This document shows positions 9,306-17,291 of a stretch of 64,000 bases of DNA, one piece after another; the stretch's first letter is position 1, and each line of letters starts with the position of its first letter. The notes under the pieces were generated by a model, which was not told where the DNA came from, ran no database searches, and saw only the letters and a list, made by a program, of their open reading frames with translations. The stretch comes from Pigmentiphaga sp. (lineage in GTDB: Bacteria; Pseudomonadota; Gammaproteobacteria; Burkholderiales; Burkholderiaceae_B): positions 186,001-250,000 of the forward strand of contig JALOAI010000002.1 in the NCBI GenBank assembly GCA_023228945.1, in the 5' to 3' direction. Position numbers and translations under genes: made by a program.

Positions 9306-9447
9306 CTTGCAGGGTTTCAGGGGCGGTTTGTCGCGTGAGGCGTTCGGGTTCGCGACCGCGCTCTTGGGGCGGGATGCCGAAGGCTCCCGTGCCGTAGGCG
9401 TACAGGGCGAAATTGGCCAGCAGGGCGAGCAAAAACAGCGTGCGCAT
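9229..9447 (-). CDS. short membrane-anchored protein downstream of coaX (SPOR-protein N-terminus only)
   Basis: A 72-residue protein, MRTLFLLALLANFALYAYG..., with one N-terminal membrane anchor followed by PPQERGREPERLTRQTAPETL. This resembles the N-terminus of the SPOR-domain proteins that often follow coaX in Burkholderiales, but the reading frame ends before any SPOR domain. Its last 77 bp lie antisense to the 3' end of rfaE2. It may be a truncated relic or a short lineage-specific form. Confidence 0.55.
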   Translation of the reverse strand: MRTLFLLALLANFALYAYGTGAFGIPPQERGREPERLTRQTAPETLQVTLSLPRRSESAAPASSSSAGARTE

Positions 9448-9543
9448 GAGGGCGTCCGAGGTTGAGGCGGCGATACGCCGGCCCCGCGAAGGGCGGGTGG
9501 CGCGTTTGCTGGAGCGGCGCTGATCCCGGCCCCGCGAATGAAA

Positions 9544-10347
9544 TCAGGCGGAATCATTCTGGGCGTGGGCCGCCAGCGCCGCTAAACCGTCCAGTACCGG
9601 ATTATCCACGATTTCGAGATCCAGGCCGGGCATCGCGGCGACCGCATCGCGCGCCACGGCGGCCAGCTCGGGCCAGGCGCCGCCGCCCACCACCAGCCGT
9701 AACGGTACCGAGGGATGATGCCAGCCCGCGAGCCGCAGCTGATGCGTGACGGCTCCCCACTGGGCGGCGAGGATGCCGGTCTGGATCGCCGCCAGCGTAT
9801 GGTCGGGATAGTCCATGAGATCGCCACGGGCGCCGGGCAGGCGCGCCGTGCCGCTGGCCAGCGACGAGCGCATCAACGCCACACCGGGCAGGATCAGACC
9901 GCCCGGAAAGCGACCGTCGGGTGTGATCGTGTCGATGGTGGTGGCCGTGCCGAAGGTGGCCAGCACCTGGACGCAGCCTCGCCGCCGGGCGGCGGCATGG
10001 CGAGGATGAGCCCAGAGTCCGACCAGCGACAGCCAGCGGTCGGCACCCAGGCGGTGAGGCTCCCGATAGCCGTTGATCAGCCCGAGCGCCGCGGGGCGCG
10101 CCACTTGCCACGCAATATCGATCCCGCTGTGAGCGCGCACCAGTTGCTGGAGGCGCGCCTGCAGCCCCGGAGCCGCCACGACCGACCCCAGGGCGCCCCG
10201 CAGCGGCGGCAGGGCGGCCAGCCAGGCCGGCAGGGCGGCGGGCAGTTCGTCTGGCGCCATGACGAGCGGCGCGGGCTCGCGGCCGCCGTCTGGCGCCAGC
10301 CAGCCGGCCTTGATGCGGGTGTTGCCGACGTCGATGAGCAGCTTCAT
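9544..10347 (-). CDS. coaX: type III pantothenate kinase
   Basis: A 267-residue ASKHA-fold kinase starting MKLLIDVGNTRIKAGW, the P-loop-like phosphate motif of type III pantothenate kinase, with the second signature FGTATTIDTI and the G-rich LILPGVALM segment. It phosphorylates pantothenate in the first step of coenzyme A synthesis. The start overlaps the birA stop (ATGA); birA-coaX is a conserved pair in Burkholderiales. Confidence 0.96.
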   Translation of the reverse strand: MKLLIDVGNTRIKAGWLAPDGGREPAPLVMAPDELPAALPAWLAALPPLRGALGSVVAAPGLQARLQQLVRAHSGIDIAWQVARPAALGLINGYREPHRLGADRWLSLVGLWAHPRHAAARRRGCVQVLATFGTATTIDTITPDGRFPGGLILPGVALMRSSLASGTARLPGARGDLMDYPDHTLAAIQTGILAAQWGAVTHQLRLAGWHHPSVPLRLVVGGGAWPELAAVARDAVAAMPGLDLEIVDNPVLDGLAALAAHAQNDSA

Positions 10348-11204
10348 GGCGCTGGCCTGACGGAAACGTCGCCGACGCTGAGCCATTGTGGCGGTGCCTC
10401 GCCCTTGGCGAGCCCCAGGCGGCCAAAGGTGTCGATGCCGCAGGCGGTACCGGCGGCCTGTTCGCGGCCTTGGTCGAGCAGGCGGATGGCCCGGCCGGCC
10501 AGGACGTCGGCTTCGGCAAAGGCCGCCGGCAGAAAGGGCAGCCCCAGCGCCGGCCGCCAGGCGCGCTGGGCAATCTCCAGTGCGGCCTGCCATTGGTTGG
10601 CGATCGCCTGCGCCAGGTCGGCGGGTGTGGCGTCATGCTCCGTGTCGGCCCAGCCCGCGACCGGCCGCTGCAGCGTGGCGCTCAAGGCGTCGCCCCGCGC
10701 GAGGTTGATTCCGATGCCGATTACCAGGCCGCCGGGTTGATTGGCGCGATGGCCGGTCGACTCCATCAGGATGCCGGCCAGCTTGGCCTCGCCCCATTGC
10801 AAATCGTTGGGCCATTTCAGGCGCAAGGCATGGCCCGGCGGCAGCAGTTCGGCCAGTGCCGTCCAGGCGGCCAACCCCAGCCAGATGGACAAGGTGGGCA
10901 TGGCCGCCGGCGGCAGCGGTGTCTGGAAGGCGCAGGAAAAGGTGAGCGCGGTGCCGGGCGGCGTGAGGAAGGAGCGGCCCGCGCGGCCCCGGCCGCCCGA
11001 TTGCCAATGAGCTCCCAGGAGCGCGGGTGTGGGATGGCCCGCCCGCAGTGCCGCCAGAAGGTCGGCATTGGTGGAACCGCTTTGCTCGACCCAGGCCACC
11101 GAGGGCCAGTGCGGCAGGCGCCGCCTCAGGGCGGCCTCCTGGTGGGCGGAGGAAAGGGCCGAGGGCGGGGCCGCGGCGGGCGCGGAGTCTAGGGTTCCAG
11201 TCAT
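10344..11204 (-). CDS. birA: biotin-[acetyl-CoA-carboxylase] ligase, monofunctional
   Basis: A 286-residue biotin protein ligase with GGRGRAGRSF (biotinyl-AMP loop), KWPNDL and GIGINL motifs and a small C-terminal domain. It activates biotin and transfers it to the carboxylase carrier protein. The N-terminal winged helix found in the E. coli repressor form is missing: the catalytic domain begins about 40 residues from the chosen ATG at 11204, so this enzyme probably does not act as a repressor. Overlaps coaX by four bases. Confidence 0.94.
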   Translation of the reverse strand: MTGTLDSAPAAAPPSALSSAHQEAALRRRLPHWPSVAWVEQSGSTNADLLAALRAGHPTPALLGAHWQSGGRGRAGRSFLTPPGTALTFSCAFQTPLPPAAMPTLSIWLGLAAWTALAELLPPGHALRLKWPNDLQWGEAKLAGILMESTGHRANQPGGLVIGIGINLARGDALSATLQRPVAGWADTEHDATPADLAQAIANQWQAALEIAQRAWRPALGLPFLPAAFAEADVLAGRAIRLLDQGREQAAGTACGIDTFGRLGLAKGEAPPQWLSVGDVSVRPAP

Positions 11205-11399
11205 GCGTGTCAGGAGAAAAAGCGGTCGACGGTGGTGATGCGGCGTGGCTGGCCGGTGTGCCGGCGCGGTGCCTGTGTGGCGCCAGGATGGCAAGTTTGC
11301 CATGCGGGAGGGGAATGGCCACATTGTCATGCCGCGTCGGCTATAGTGCCACTTGCGGCGCGATGCCGACGCTTCCTTCTCACCAATCATCCGCGGAGC

Positions 11400-12518
11400 A
11401 TGCAGAGCGACGCCCAGACCGTGATTCTCGATCGCTCCGGCCAGGCCGCGACCGTGCGGCTTGCCGGGGCCTGGACCTTGCCGGCGCTGGCGCCCCGCGG
11501 CGAGGCGCGCCAGCGCCGGCAGGCCCTGGCCCAAGCGCGCGCCGATGCGGCCTGGGATCTCACTACCATCGAGCGCCTCGATTCCGTGGGGGCCCAATTG
11601 CTCTGGCAAAGCTGGGGCCGCCGCCTGCCCGAGCGCATCACGCTTTCGCCCACGGCCCGCGATATGTTCGCCCTATTGGCCGAAAATGCCCTGCAACCTC
11701 CGCCGCCTCCGGCGCGCGAATCATGGGCGGCGGTGCGCCGCGTTGGCGATGCGGTGTTCGGCATCTTCGACCACATTCGCGACCTCCTGGTCTGGTTCGG
11801 CCTGCTTCTCCTCGAGTTGCTGGGGCTGCTGCTGCGCCCGCACCGCGGCCCCTGGCGCGAGATCTCCGCCCAGGTCTATCGCGTGGGCGCCCAAGCCTTG
11901 GGCATCACCGCGCTGGTGGGCTTTCTGATCGGCGTGGTGCTGTCGTATCTGTCGGCGCAGCAGCTGCAACTGTTCGGCGCGTCGGTCTATATCGTCAATC
12001 TGCTCGGCGTCGCCATCGTCCGCGAACTCGGCCCCGTCCTGGCGGCCATCCTGGTGGCGGGCCGTTCGGGATCGGCCATTACCGCGCAGCTTGGCGTCAT
12101 GCGGGTCACGCAGGAGCTCGACGCGCTCAGCGTGATGGGCATCTCGCACGCCCAACGCCTGGTGCTGCCACGGGTGGTGGCATTGATGATCGCCATGCCT
12201 CTGCTGGTGCTCTGGACCGACGCGCTGGCGCTGGCCGGCGGCATGCTGGTGTCGGCGGTCGATCTGCAGCTCTCGCCGGCCTGGTTCATCAACGCCCTGC
12301 GCGATGCGGTGTCGATCACCAACTTCTGGATCGGGTTTGGCAAGGGCGCCCTGTTCGGGCTGCTGATCGGCCTGGTGGCCTGCCATCATGGCATGCGTAT
12401 CGAGCCCAACACCGAAAGCCTGGGCCGTGGCACCACGGCGTCGGTGGTGGCGTCGATCACCTCGGTGATCCTGGCCGACGCGGTATGCGCGGTGGTATTC
12501 AGCGAGCTGGGGTGGTAG
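11400..12518 (+). CDS. mlaE: MCE-family lipid transporter permease with N-terminal STAS-like region
   Basis: A 372-residue protein. Residues 1 to about 95 look like a STAS domain (ending LLAENAL), followed by an MlaE permease domain with five or so membrane helices, including VRELGPVLAAILVAGRSGSA and EIDALSV-like QELDALSVMGI, both diagnostic of the family. It forms the membrane core of an ABC transporter that moves phospholipid between inner and outer membranes with MlaF and MlaD. The start at 11400 was chosen because the family's STAS region begins there. Three bases separate it from mlaF. Confidence 0.92.
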   Translation: MQSDAQTVILDRSGQAATVRLAGAWTLPALAPRGEARQRRQALAQARADAAWDLTTIERLDSVGAQLLWQSWGRRLPERITLSPTARDMFALLAENALQPPPPPARESWAAVRRVGDAVFGIFDHIRDLLVWFGLLLLELLGLLLRPHRGPWREISAQVYRVGAQALGITALVGFLIGVVLSYLSAQQLQLFGASVYIVNLLGVAIVRELGPVLAAILVAGRSGSAITAQLGVMRVTQELDALSVMGISHAQRLVLPRVVALMIAMPLLVLWTDALALAGGMLVSAVDLQLSPAWFINALRDAVSITNFWIGFGKGALFGLLIGLVACHHGMRIEPNTESLGRGTTASVVASITSVILADAVCAVVFSELGW

Positions 12519-12520
12519 CG

Positions 12521-13324
12521 ATGGCCGAAGCTCCCTGGATCATCGACATCCGCGGCCTGCGCACGGCTTTCGGCAGTCACGTCGTACACGACAACCTGTC
12601 GTTGCAGGTGCGCAAAGGCGAAATCCTCACCATCGTGGGCGGGTCGGGCACCGGCAAAACGGTATTGTTGCGGCAGATCCTGGGCCTGTCGCGGCCCGCC
12701 GCCGGCTCGATCAAGGTCTTCGGCGCCTCGGTCACCCAGGGTTCGCGCCAGGATCTCGAACAACTGCGCCAGCGCTGGGGCGTCTTGTTCCAGAGCGGCG
12801 CCTTGTTCTCGGCCCTGTCGGTGTTCGACAACATCGCCCTGCCGCTGCGCGAATTGCGGACCTTGCCGGCCGATCTGATACGCGACGTCGTGCTCACCCG
12901 TTTGGCCTGGGTGGGGCTTACCGCCGACGACGGCAACAAGCGGCCGTCCGACCTCTCGGGCGGCATGGTCAAGCGCGTGGCGCTGGCGCGCGCGCTGGCG
13001 CTCGATCCCGAACTGGTCTTTCTCGATGAGCCCACCGCCGGCCTCGATCCCACCCGGTCCGACGAGTTCGTCGAGCTGATCCGCCGCCTGCACCAGCAAA
13101 ACGGCTTCACCGTGGTGCTGGTGACCCACGATCTCGATACGCTGTTCGCCTTGTCCGACCGCGTGGCGGTGCTGGCCGAGCGGCATGTGATCGTGTGCGC
13201 CACGCCGCAGGAAGTCCTCGAGTTCGATCATCCCTTCATCCAGACCTTCTTCCTTGGCGAGCGGGGCCGGCGCGCGCTCGAGGCAGAGGCCACCGCAGGA
13301 TCCGCCGTCCATGGAAAACCGTAG
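12521..13324 (+). CDS. mlaF: MCE-system ABC transporter ATPase
   Basis: A 267-residue ABC ATPase: Walker A GGSGTGKT, signature LSGGMVKRVALARA, Walker B LVFLDEPTAGLDP and H-loop VTHD are all intact. The signature LSGGM (rather than LSGGQ) is characteristic of MlaF-type ATPases. It drives the MlaE permease. The gene overlaps mlaD by 14 bp, indicating one transcription unit. Confidence 0.95.
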   Translation: MAEAPWIIDIRGLRTAFGSHVVHDNLSLQVRKGEILTIVGGSGTGKTVLLRQILGLSRPAAGSIKVFGASVTQGSRQDLEQLRQRWGVLFQSGALFSALSVFDNIALPLRELRTLPADLIRDVVLTRLAWVGLTADDGNKRPSDLSGGMVKRVALARALALDPELVFLDEPTAGLDPTRSDEFVELIRRLHQQNGFTVVLVTHDLDTLFALSDRVAVLAERHVIVCATPQEVLEFDHPFIQTFFLGERGRRALEAEATAGSAVHGKP

Positions 13325-14261
13325 CCATGCCCTTGCCGCGGGGATATTCACCCTGCTGCTGCTGTTGGGCGCCATCGCCACCGTCTTCTGGCTGCAGCGC
13401 GACCAGACCGATCTCGTACCCTACGATCTGGTTACCTACGACTCGGTACAGGGGCTCTCGCCGCAGGCCGCCGTCCGCTATCGCGGTTTGCCGGTGGGCA
13501 AGGTCGATAGCATCGGCTTCGCTCCCGATGGCAGCGGCGCCATGCTGATCCGCATCGGCGTGAGGCCCAACACGCCCATGACCGACAACCTCACGGCCAC
13601 CGTCGAGATGCAGGGCATCACCGGCATTGCCTATATCGATCTCGACGACGACGGCAAGCCGGGCCGGCCGCTGGCATCGAGCGACGAAAAGGTGGCGCGC
13701 ATTCAAATGCAGCCCGGCCTGGCCGAACGCCTGATGACCCGCGGCAAACAGCTCATCGATTCGCTAGAGCGCGTGGGCTCCGAATTGCAGCAGATGCTGG
13801 GGCCCGAGAACCGCGCCGCGATCAACACCATCCTGGCCAACGCCGCGGCCGCAAGCGAGGAAATGCGGCAGGTTCTGGCGGCGCTCGAGCCGATTGCGCG
13901 GGAAGCCGAACCGGCCATGCGGCAATTGGGGGCGGCCGCCAGCGAAGCCGGACGGGCGGCCGGCCAGATCGCCGATCTCGCCGGCGATGCGCGCCAGACG
14001 CTGCGGCAGCTGATGAGCCCGAACGGTATCATGGCCGAGGCCGGCCGCAGCCTCGAGCAGCTCCAGCGAGCCGTGGCGTCGTTCGGCGGCATGGCGCCGC
14101 AATTGAGCGAGCTGACCGAAGATGCCGGAGCCACGGTGCAGTCCGCCCGTCGTACACTTGAAACTTTCGAGCGGGCCCCGCAATCGCTGCTGTTCGGCGC
14201 GCCCAAGCCTCGGCCCGGCCCCGGCGAGCCGGGTTTCAGCGGATTCCGTCAACGTCAATAA
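13311..14261 (+). CDS. mlaD: MCE-domain periplasmic lipid-binding subunit
   Basis: A 316-residue protein with an N-terminal membrane anchor (residues 8-28) and one MCE domain (about residues 38-115, including YDSVQGLSPQAAVRYRGLPVG and MQGITGIAYIDL). The remainder is a long helical region rich in Ala/Glu with periodic heptads, as in MlaD/PqiB tails that form the lipid channel. It begins inside mlaF. The longer C-terminal helix compared with the 180-residue E. coli MlaD is common in Burkholderiales MCE operons with an auxiliary lipoprotein. Confidence 0.93.
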   Translation: MENRSHALAAGIFTLLLLLGAIATVFWLQRDQTDLVPYDLVTYDSVQGLSPQAAVRYRGLPVGKVDSIGFAPDGSGAMLIRIGVRPNTPMTDNLTATVEMQGITGIAYIDLDDDGKPGRPLASSDEKVARIQMQPGLAERLMTRGKQLIDSLERVGSELQQMLGPENRAAINTILANAAAASEEMRQVLAALEPIAREAEPAMRQLGAAASEAGRAAGQIADLAGDARQTLRQLMSPNGIMAEAGRSLEQLQRAVASFGGMAPQLSELTEDAGATVQSARRTLETFERAPQSLLFGAPKPRPGPGEPGFSGFRQRQ

Positions 14262-14312
14262 GCAAGGTTATTCGCCGGAGCTTTCCCGCAAGGTTCCGGC
14301 CACCGCAAGGAT

Positions 14313-15038
14313 ATGCCGTCCATGACCACAAGCCCCAGCGTCAGCCTCATCGATGATTGCGCGTTCCAGCGCCAGCCCTCCCTTTTCGGGCGCCTGCGAG
14401 CCGGATCGCGTTGGCTCGTCCTGGGGTTGGCCACGGTTTTGCTGGCGGGGTGCGCTGGCCTGAATCAGGTTCCTCCCGCACCCCAGGTGCTCGATGTGGG
14501 CTTGGTCGAGCTGCCGCGACAGCCCCTGCCGCCGCGGGCGCCGCTGGTGGTCATGCCGGTCGAGGCAGCGCCGCTGCTGCGAAGCAATAGCGTGATCTGG
14601 CGCGAAACCGGAACGCTCGAGCCCAATGCCTACGCGTCTTTCCAGTGGGCTTCACCGCCCGCCGCCCTGTTCGGCCAGCGTTTGCGTGATCGCCTCTCGG
14701 TGGAAGGTCCGGTGCTCAACACCAATACCACGGGCAGCATGCCCGAGCTTCAGGTGTCGCTGGAGCGTTTCGAGCAGGTGTTCGATCCGCAGGCCGCCAG
14801 TACCGGTGGAGCGTCCAGCGTGGGCGATTTCGCCATGCGGGCGGTGCTTACCCGGAATGGCGATGTCATCGATCAGCTGCGCCTGGCGTTGCGTGTGCCG
14901 GCCAGCAGCGACGATGCCACGGGTGGCGCCCGGGCGCTGCGCGGCGCGGTGGATGCCGCCACCGAAAACATCGCCCAGTGGCTGTCGCAGCAGCCCGATC
15001 TGCAACTGGCCACTCAGCAGGCGTCCAGCGGCCGCTAA
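14313..15038 (+). CDS. PqiC-like ABC-transport auxiliary lipoprotein
   Basis: A 241-residue lipoprotein: hydrophobic segment near residues 33-46 and lipobox LLAGC with Cys47, although preceded by an unusually long hydrophilic leader, so the true start may be internal (ATG at 14322 is one choice). The rest fits the ABC_trans_aux/PqiC family (paired NSVIWRETGTLEPNAYASFQW and LERFEQVFD segments). These outer-membrane lipoproteins dock MCE proteins. It lies 51 bp after mlaD and completes a permease-ATPase-MCE-lipoprotein operon. Confidence 0.87.
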   Translation: MPSMTTSPSVSLIDDCAFQRQPSLFGRLRAGSRWLVLGLATVLLAGCAGLNQVPPAPQVLDVGLVELPRQPLPPRAPLVVMPVEAAPLLRSNSVIWRETGTLEPNAYASFQWASPPAALFGQRLRDRLSVEGPVLNTNTTGSMPELQVSLERFEQVFDPQAASTGGASSVGDFAMRAVLTRNGDVIDQLRLALRVPASSDDATGGARALRGAVDAATENIAQWLSQQPDLQLATQQASSGR

Positions 15039-15102
15039 GCGCGGCGCGGGCGGCGCGGGCGGCGCCGCCGCGGGTCGGCGCGCCAGCCGTTCAGACCGAG
15101 CT

Positions 15103-15486
15103 TCATGCCTGTACCTCGATGGTCTTGCGCGCGATCACCTGCATTTCCACGTAGGCGTCGGGCAGGGCGATGCCCGCGATCATCGCGGTACCGGTGGGTT
15201 TGCAGGGAAGAACCTCGGCCAGGGCGTCGAGCACCGCGGGGAGGTGTTCGTGGGCCGAGATGATGAGCGTGTAATTGACGATCTGCTCCAGCCGCGCGCC
15301 GCAGGCGGCGAGATACTCCGAGATGTTGGCCACCATCAGGCGCGTCTGTTCCGCCGCCGTGGGGGCCAGGCGCTGGTTGGGGTAGTCCATGCCGATGGTG
15401 CCCGAGACGAACACCCAGTCCTGGTCGAACATCGCCCGGCTGTAGGGCGCGTTGGAAAACGGGAGGGGAAAGGCGGCGGTTTGCAT
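15103..15486 (-). CDS. RidA/YjgF-family protein
   Basis: A 127-residue Rid-family protein (NAPYSRAMFDQDWVFVSGTIGMD, then MVANISEYLAACGARLEQIVNYTL). Archetypal RidA hydrolyses reactive enamine/imine intermediates using an Arg in a PARxxVEV strand; here that strand reads PTGTAMIAGIALP, without the Arg, so this belongs to a non-archetypal Rid subgroup of unknown chemistry. It is the last gene of a minus-strand Bug-racemase-Rid unit, suggesting it acts on a product of the racemase-family enzyme. Confidence 0.88.
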   Translation of the reverse strand: MQTAAFPLPFSNAPYSRAMFDQDWVFVSGTIGMDYPNQRLAPTAAEQTRLMVANISEYLAACGARLEQIVNYTLIISAHEHLPAVLDALAEVLPCKPTGTAMIAGIALPDAYVEMQVIARKTIEVQA

Positions 15487-15518
15487 AAGCTCGAACTCCG
15501 AAGAAGAGTAGGGAAGAG

Positions 15519-16244
15519 TTAGCGCGGCGTGGTCATGGCGCGGACGATGGCGCGCGCATGCAGGTCCGTACTGTCGAACACGGGTATGCCGGGATCCAGT
15601 TGGGCGGCGAGCGGGCTGAGTTCCGTGCAGCCCAGCAGCAGGCCCTCGGCGCCCTGGTCGCGCAGCGAGGCGCAGAACTCGGCGATCGCGGCCGTGGCTT
15701 CGGGCGTGGACTCGCCGTGTACCAGGGGCCCGAAGATGATGGCGTCCAGGTCGCGCTGGCGATCGGCCTCGGGGAGCAGCAGCTCGAAGCCCGCCTGCTC
15801 GGTGAGCCAGCGCCCGAAGAACGGCGCCTGCACCGAGAAGCTGGTGGCCAGCAGGCCCAGGCGGCGCATGCCCGGGTGGGCGGCGCGGATGCTCGCGGCG
15901 GTCTCGCTCACCAGATGCACCAGCGGCAGGCCGGCGGCCGCGGCCACCTCGTCGGCCGCGAAGTGCCCGGTGTTGGACAGGATGGCCACCAGGCCCGCGC
16001 CGCCGTCGCGCAGTTCGCGCGCGGCGTCTTCCAGGCGGCGCGTAACCGAAACCTGTTCGCCAGCGGCCATCTCGGCATAGAGCGGCGCGAAATCCAGGCT
16101 GTTGATCAGGCAGCGGGCCGAGTGCAGGCCGCCCAGGGTAGCCTGGACGTGCTCGTTGAGCAGGCGGTAGTAGAGCAGCGTGGAGGGCCAGGCCAGGCCA
16201 CCGATCAGGCCGGCGGTTACCATGGTGGATGAGCGCGAGGCCAT
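15519..16244 (-). CDS. aspartate/glutamate racemase-family enzyme
   Basis: A 241-residue Asp/Glu/hydantoin racemase superfamily protein: GLIGGLAWPSTLLYYRLLN at the start, AILSNTGHF (residues 87-95) and LLGCTELSPL (Cys206). The usual first catalytic Cys of the CNT motif is Ser90 here, whereas the second Cys is kept; E. coli YgeA has a similar one-cysteine site. Substrate unknown; an amino acid or related dicarboxylate is plausible. The ATG overlaps the stop of the upstream Bug gene by one base, implying coupling to the transporter receptor. Confidence 0.9.
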   Translation of the reverse strand: MASRSSTMVTAGLIGGLAWPSTLLYYRLLNEHVQATLGGLHSARCLINSLDFAPLYAEMAAGEQVSVTRRLEDAARELRDGGAGLVAILSNTGHFAADEVAAAAGLPLVHLVSETAASIRAAHPGMRRLGLLATSFSVQAPFFGRWLTEQAGFELLLPEADRQRDLDAIIFGPLVHGESTPEATAAIAEFCASLRDQGAEGLLLGCTELSPLAAQLDPGIPVFDSTDLHARAIVRAMTTPR

Positions 16245-17236
16245 CAGTCGAGCTTGAAACCGAGGCGTTTGATCACCGGCGCGTAGCGGGCCGAGTCGTC
16301 CTCGATCCGCTTCGCCAGGGCTTGCGGCGTTGTGTCGGCCGCCGGCTCGAAGCCGAACGTCAGCAGCTTCTCTACCACGTCGGGCTGATGCACGGCCCAT
16401 TTCACCGCTTCGGCGGTACGCTGCACGACCTCATCGGGCAGCCCGGCGGGGCCGACCACGCCGAACCACACCGTGAAGTCGAAGCCGTCGAAACCGGACT
16501 CCGCCAGCGTGGGCACGTCGGGTAGGCCCGAAAAGCGGCGCGCCGAGGTCACGGCCAGGAGCTTGGCCCGGCCCGTCTCGATGAAAGGCACGTACGGCGC
16601 CATGCCGTCGAAGGCGACGTCGACGTCGCCCGCCACCGTAGCTTGCGCCACTTCGGCGCTGCCTTTGTAGGGTACGCGCGTAGTCTCGATGCCGGCGCCT
16701 CGGTTGACCTCCTCGTGCGCGATCTGCGCCAGGATGGCGGCCGAGCCGATGTTCAACTGGCCGGGATCGGCCTTGGCGCGCGAGACGAGCTCCTGCACGC
16801 TGCCGATGCTGTCCGGCCCCGTGCCCGCGATCACCGCGATGGGGCTGCTGATGGCCAGCGCGATCGGCGTGAAGTCCTTCTGGGGATCATAGGGCAGCCG
16901 GCTGTATAGCGAGGGATTGAGCACGAAGGTCTGATCCATGGACCACATCAGCGTGTAGCCGTCGGCGGGCGCGCGCTGCAGCTCTTGTGCGCCGATCAGG
17001 GTGTTGCCGCCCGGCCGATTGAGCACAATGATCTGCTGGCCCAACTGATCCTGTAATTTGGACGCTATCAGCCGAGCGGTCACGTCGGCACCGCCGCCGG
17101 CCACGAAAGGTACGATCAGGCGTATCGGCCGCTCCGGCCAGCCGGGGGCCTGGGCCTGGGCCGGTCCGTGAATCAGCAGCGCGGCCAGGCCCAGCAGCGA
17201 GGCGACGCTCCGGTAGACGAGAGAAAGCTTCATCAC
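16244..17236 (-). CDS. Bug/TctC-family tripartite tricarboxylate transporter receptor
   Basis: A 330-residue periplasmic binding protein with a signal peptide ending AQAQA and the Bug signature WPERPIRLIVPFVAGGGADVT, followed by the paired NIGSAA/VPYKGS and PDVPTLAESG segments. Bug receptors bind carboxylates or related small molecules and deliver them to TctA/TctB-type carriers. First gene of the Bug-racemase-RidA unit; the ligand is presumably the racemase substrate. Divergent from the AraC-type regulator 55 bp away. Confidence 0.95.
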   Translation of the reverse strand: MMKLSLVYRSVASLLGLAALLIHGPAQAQAPGWPERPIRLIVPFVAGGGADVTARLIASKLQDQLGQQIIVLNRPGGNTLIGAQELQRAPADGYTLMWSMDQTFVLNPSLYSRLPYDPQKDFTPIALAISSPIAVIAGTGPDSIGSVQELVSRAKADPGQLNIGSAAILAQIAHEEVNRGAGIETTRVPYKGSAEVAQATVAGDVDVAFDGMAPYVPFIETGRAKLLAVTSARRFSGLPDVPTLAESGFDGFDFTVWFGVVGPAGLPDEVVQRTAEAVKWAVHQPDVVEKLLTFGFEPAADTTPQALAKRIEDDSARYAPVIKRLGFKLD

Positions 17237-17291
17237 TACACTCCGGCTGAAAAAGATGGAATCACTCTAGCGCGGGAGACACGCGTCGTTT

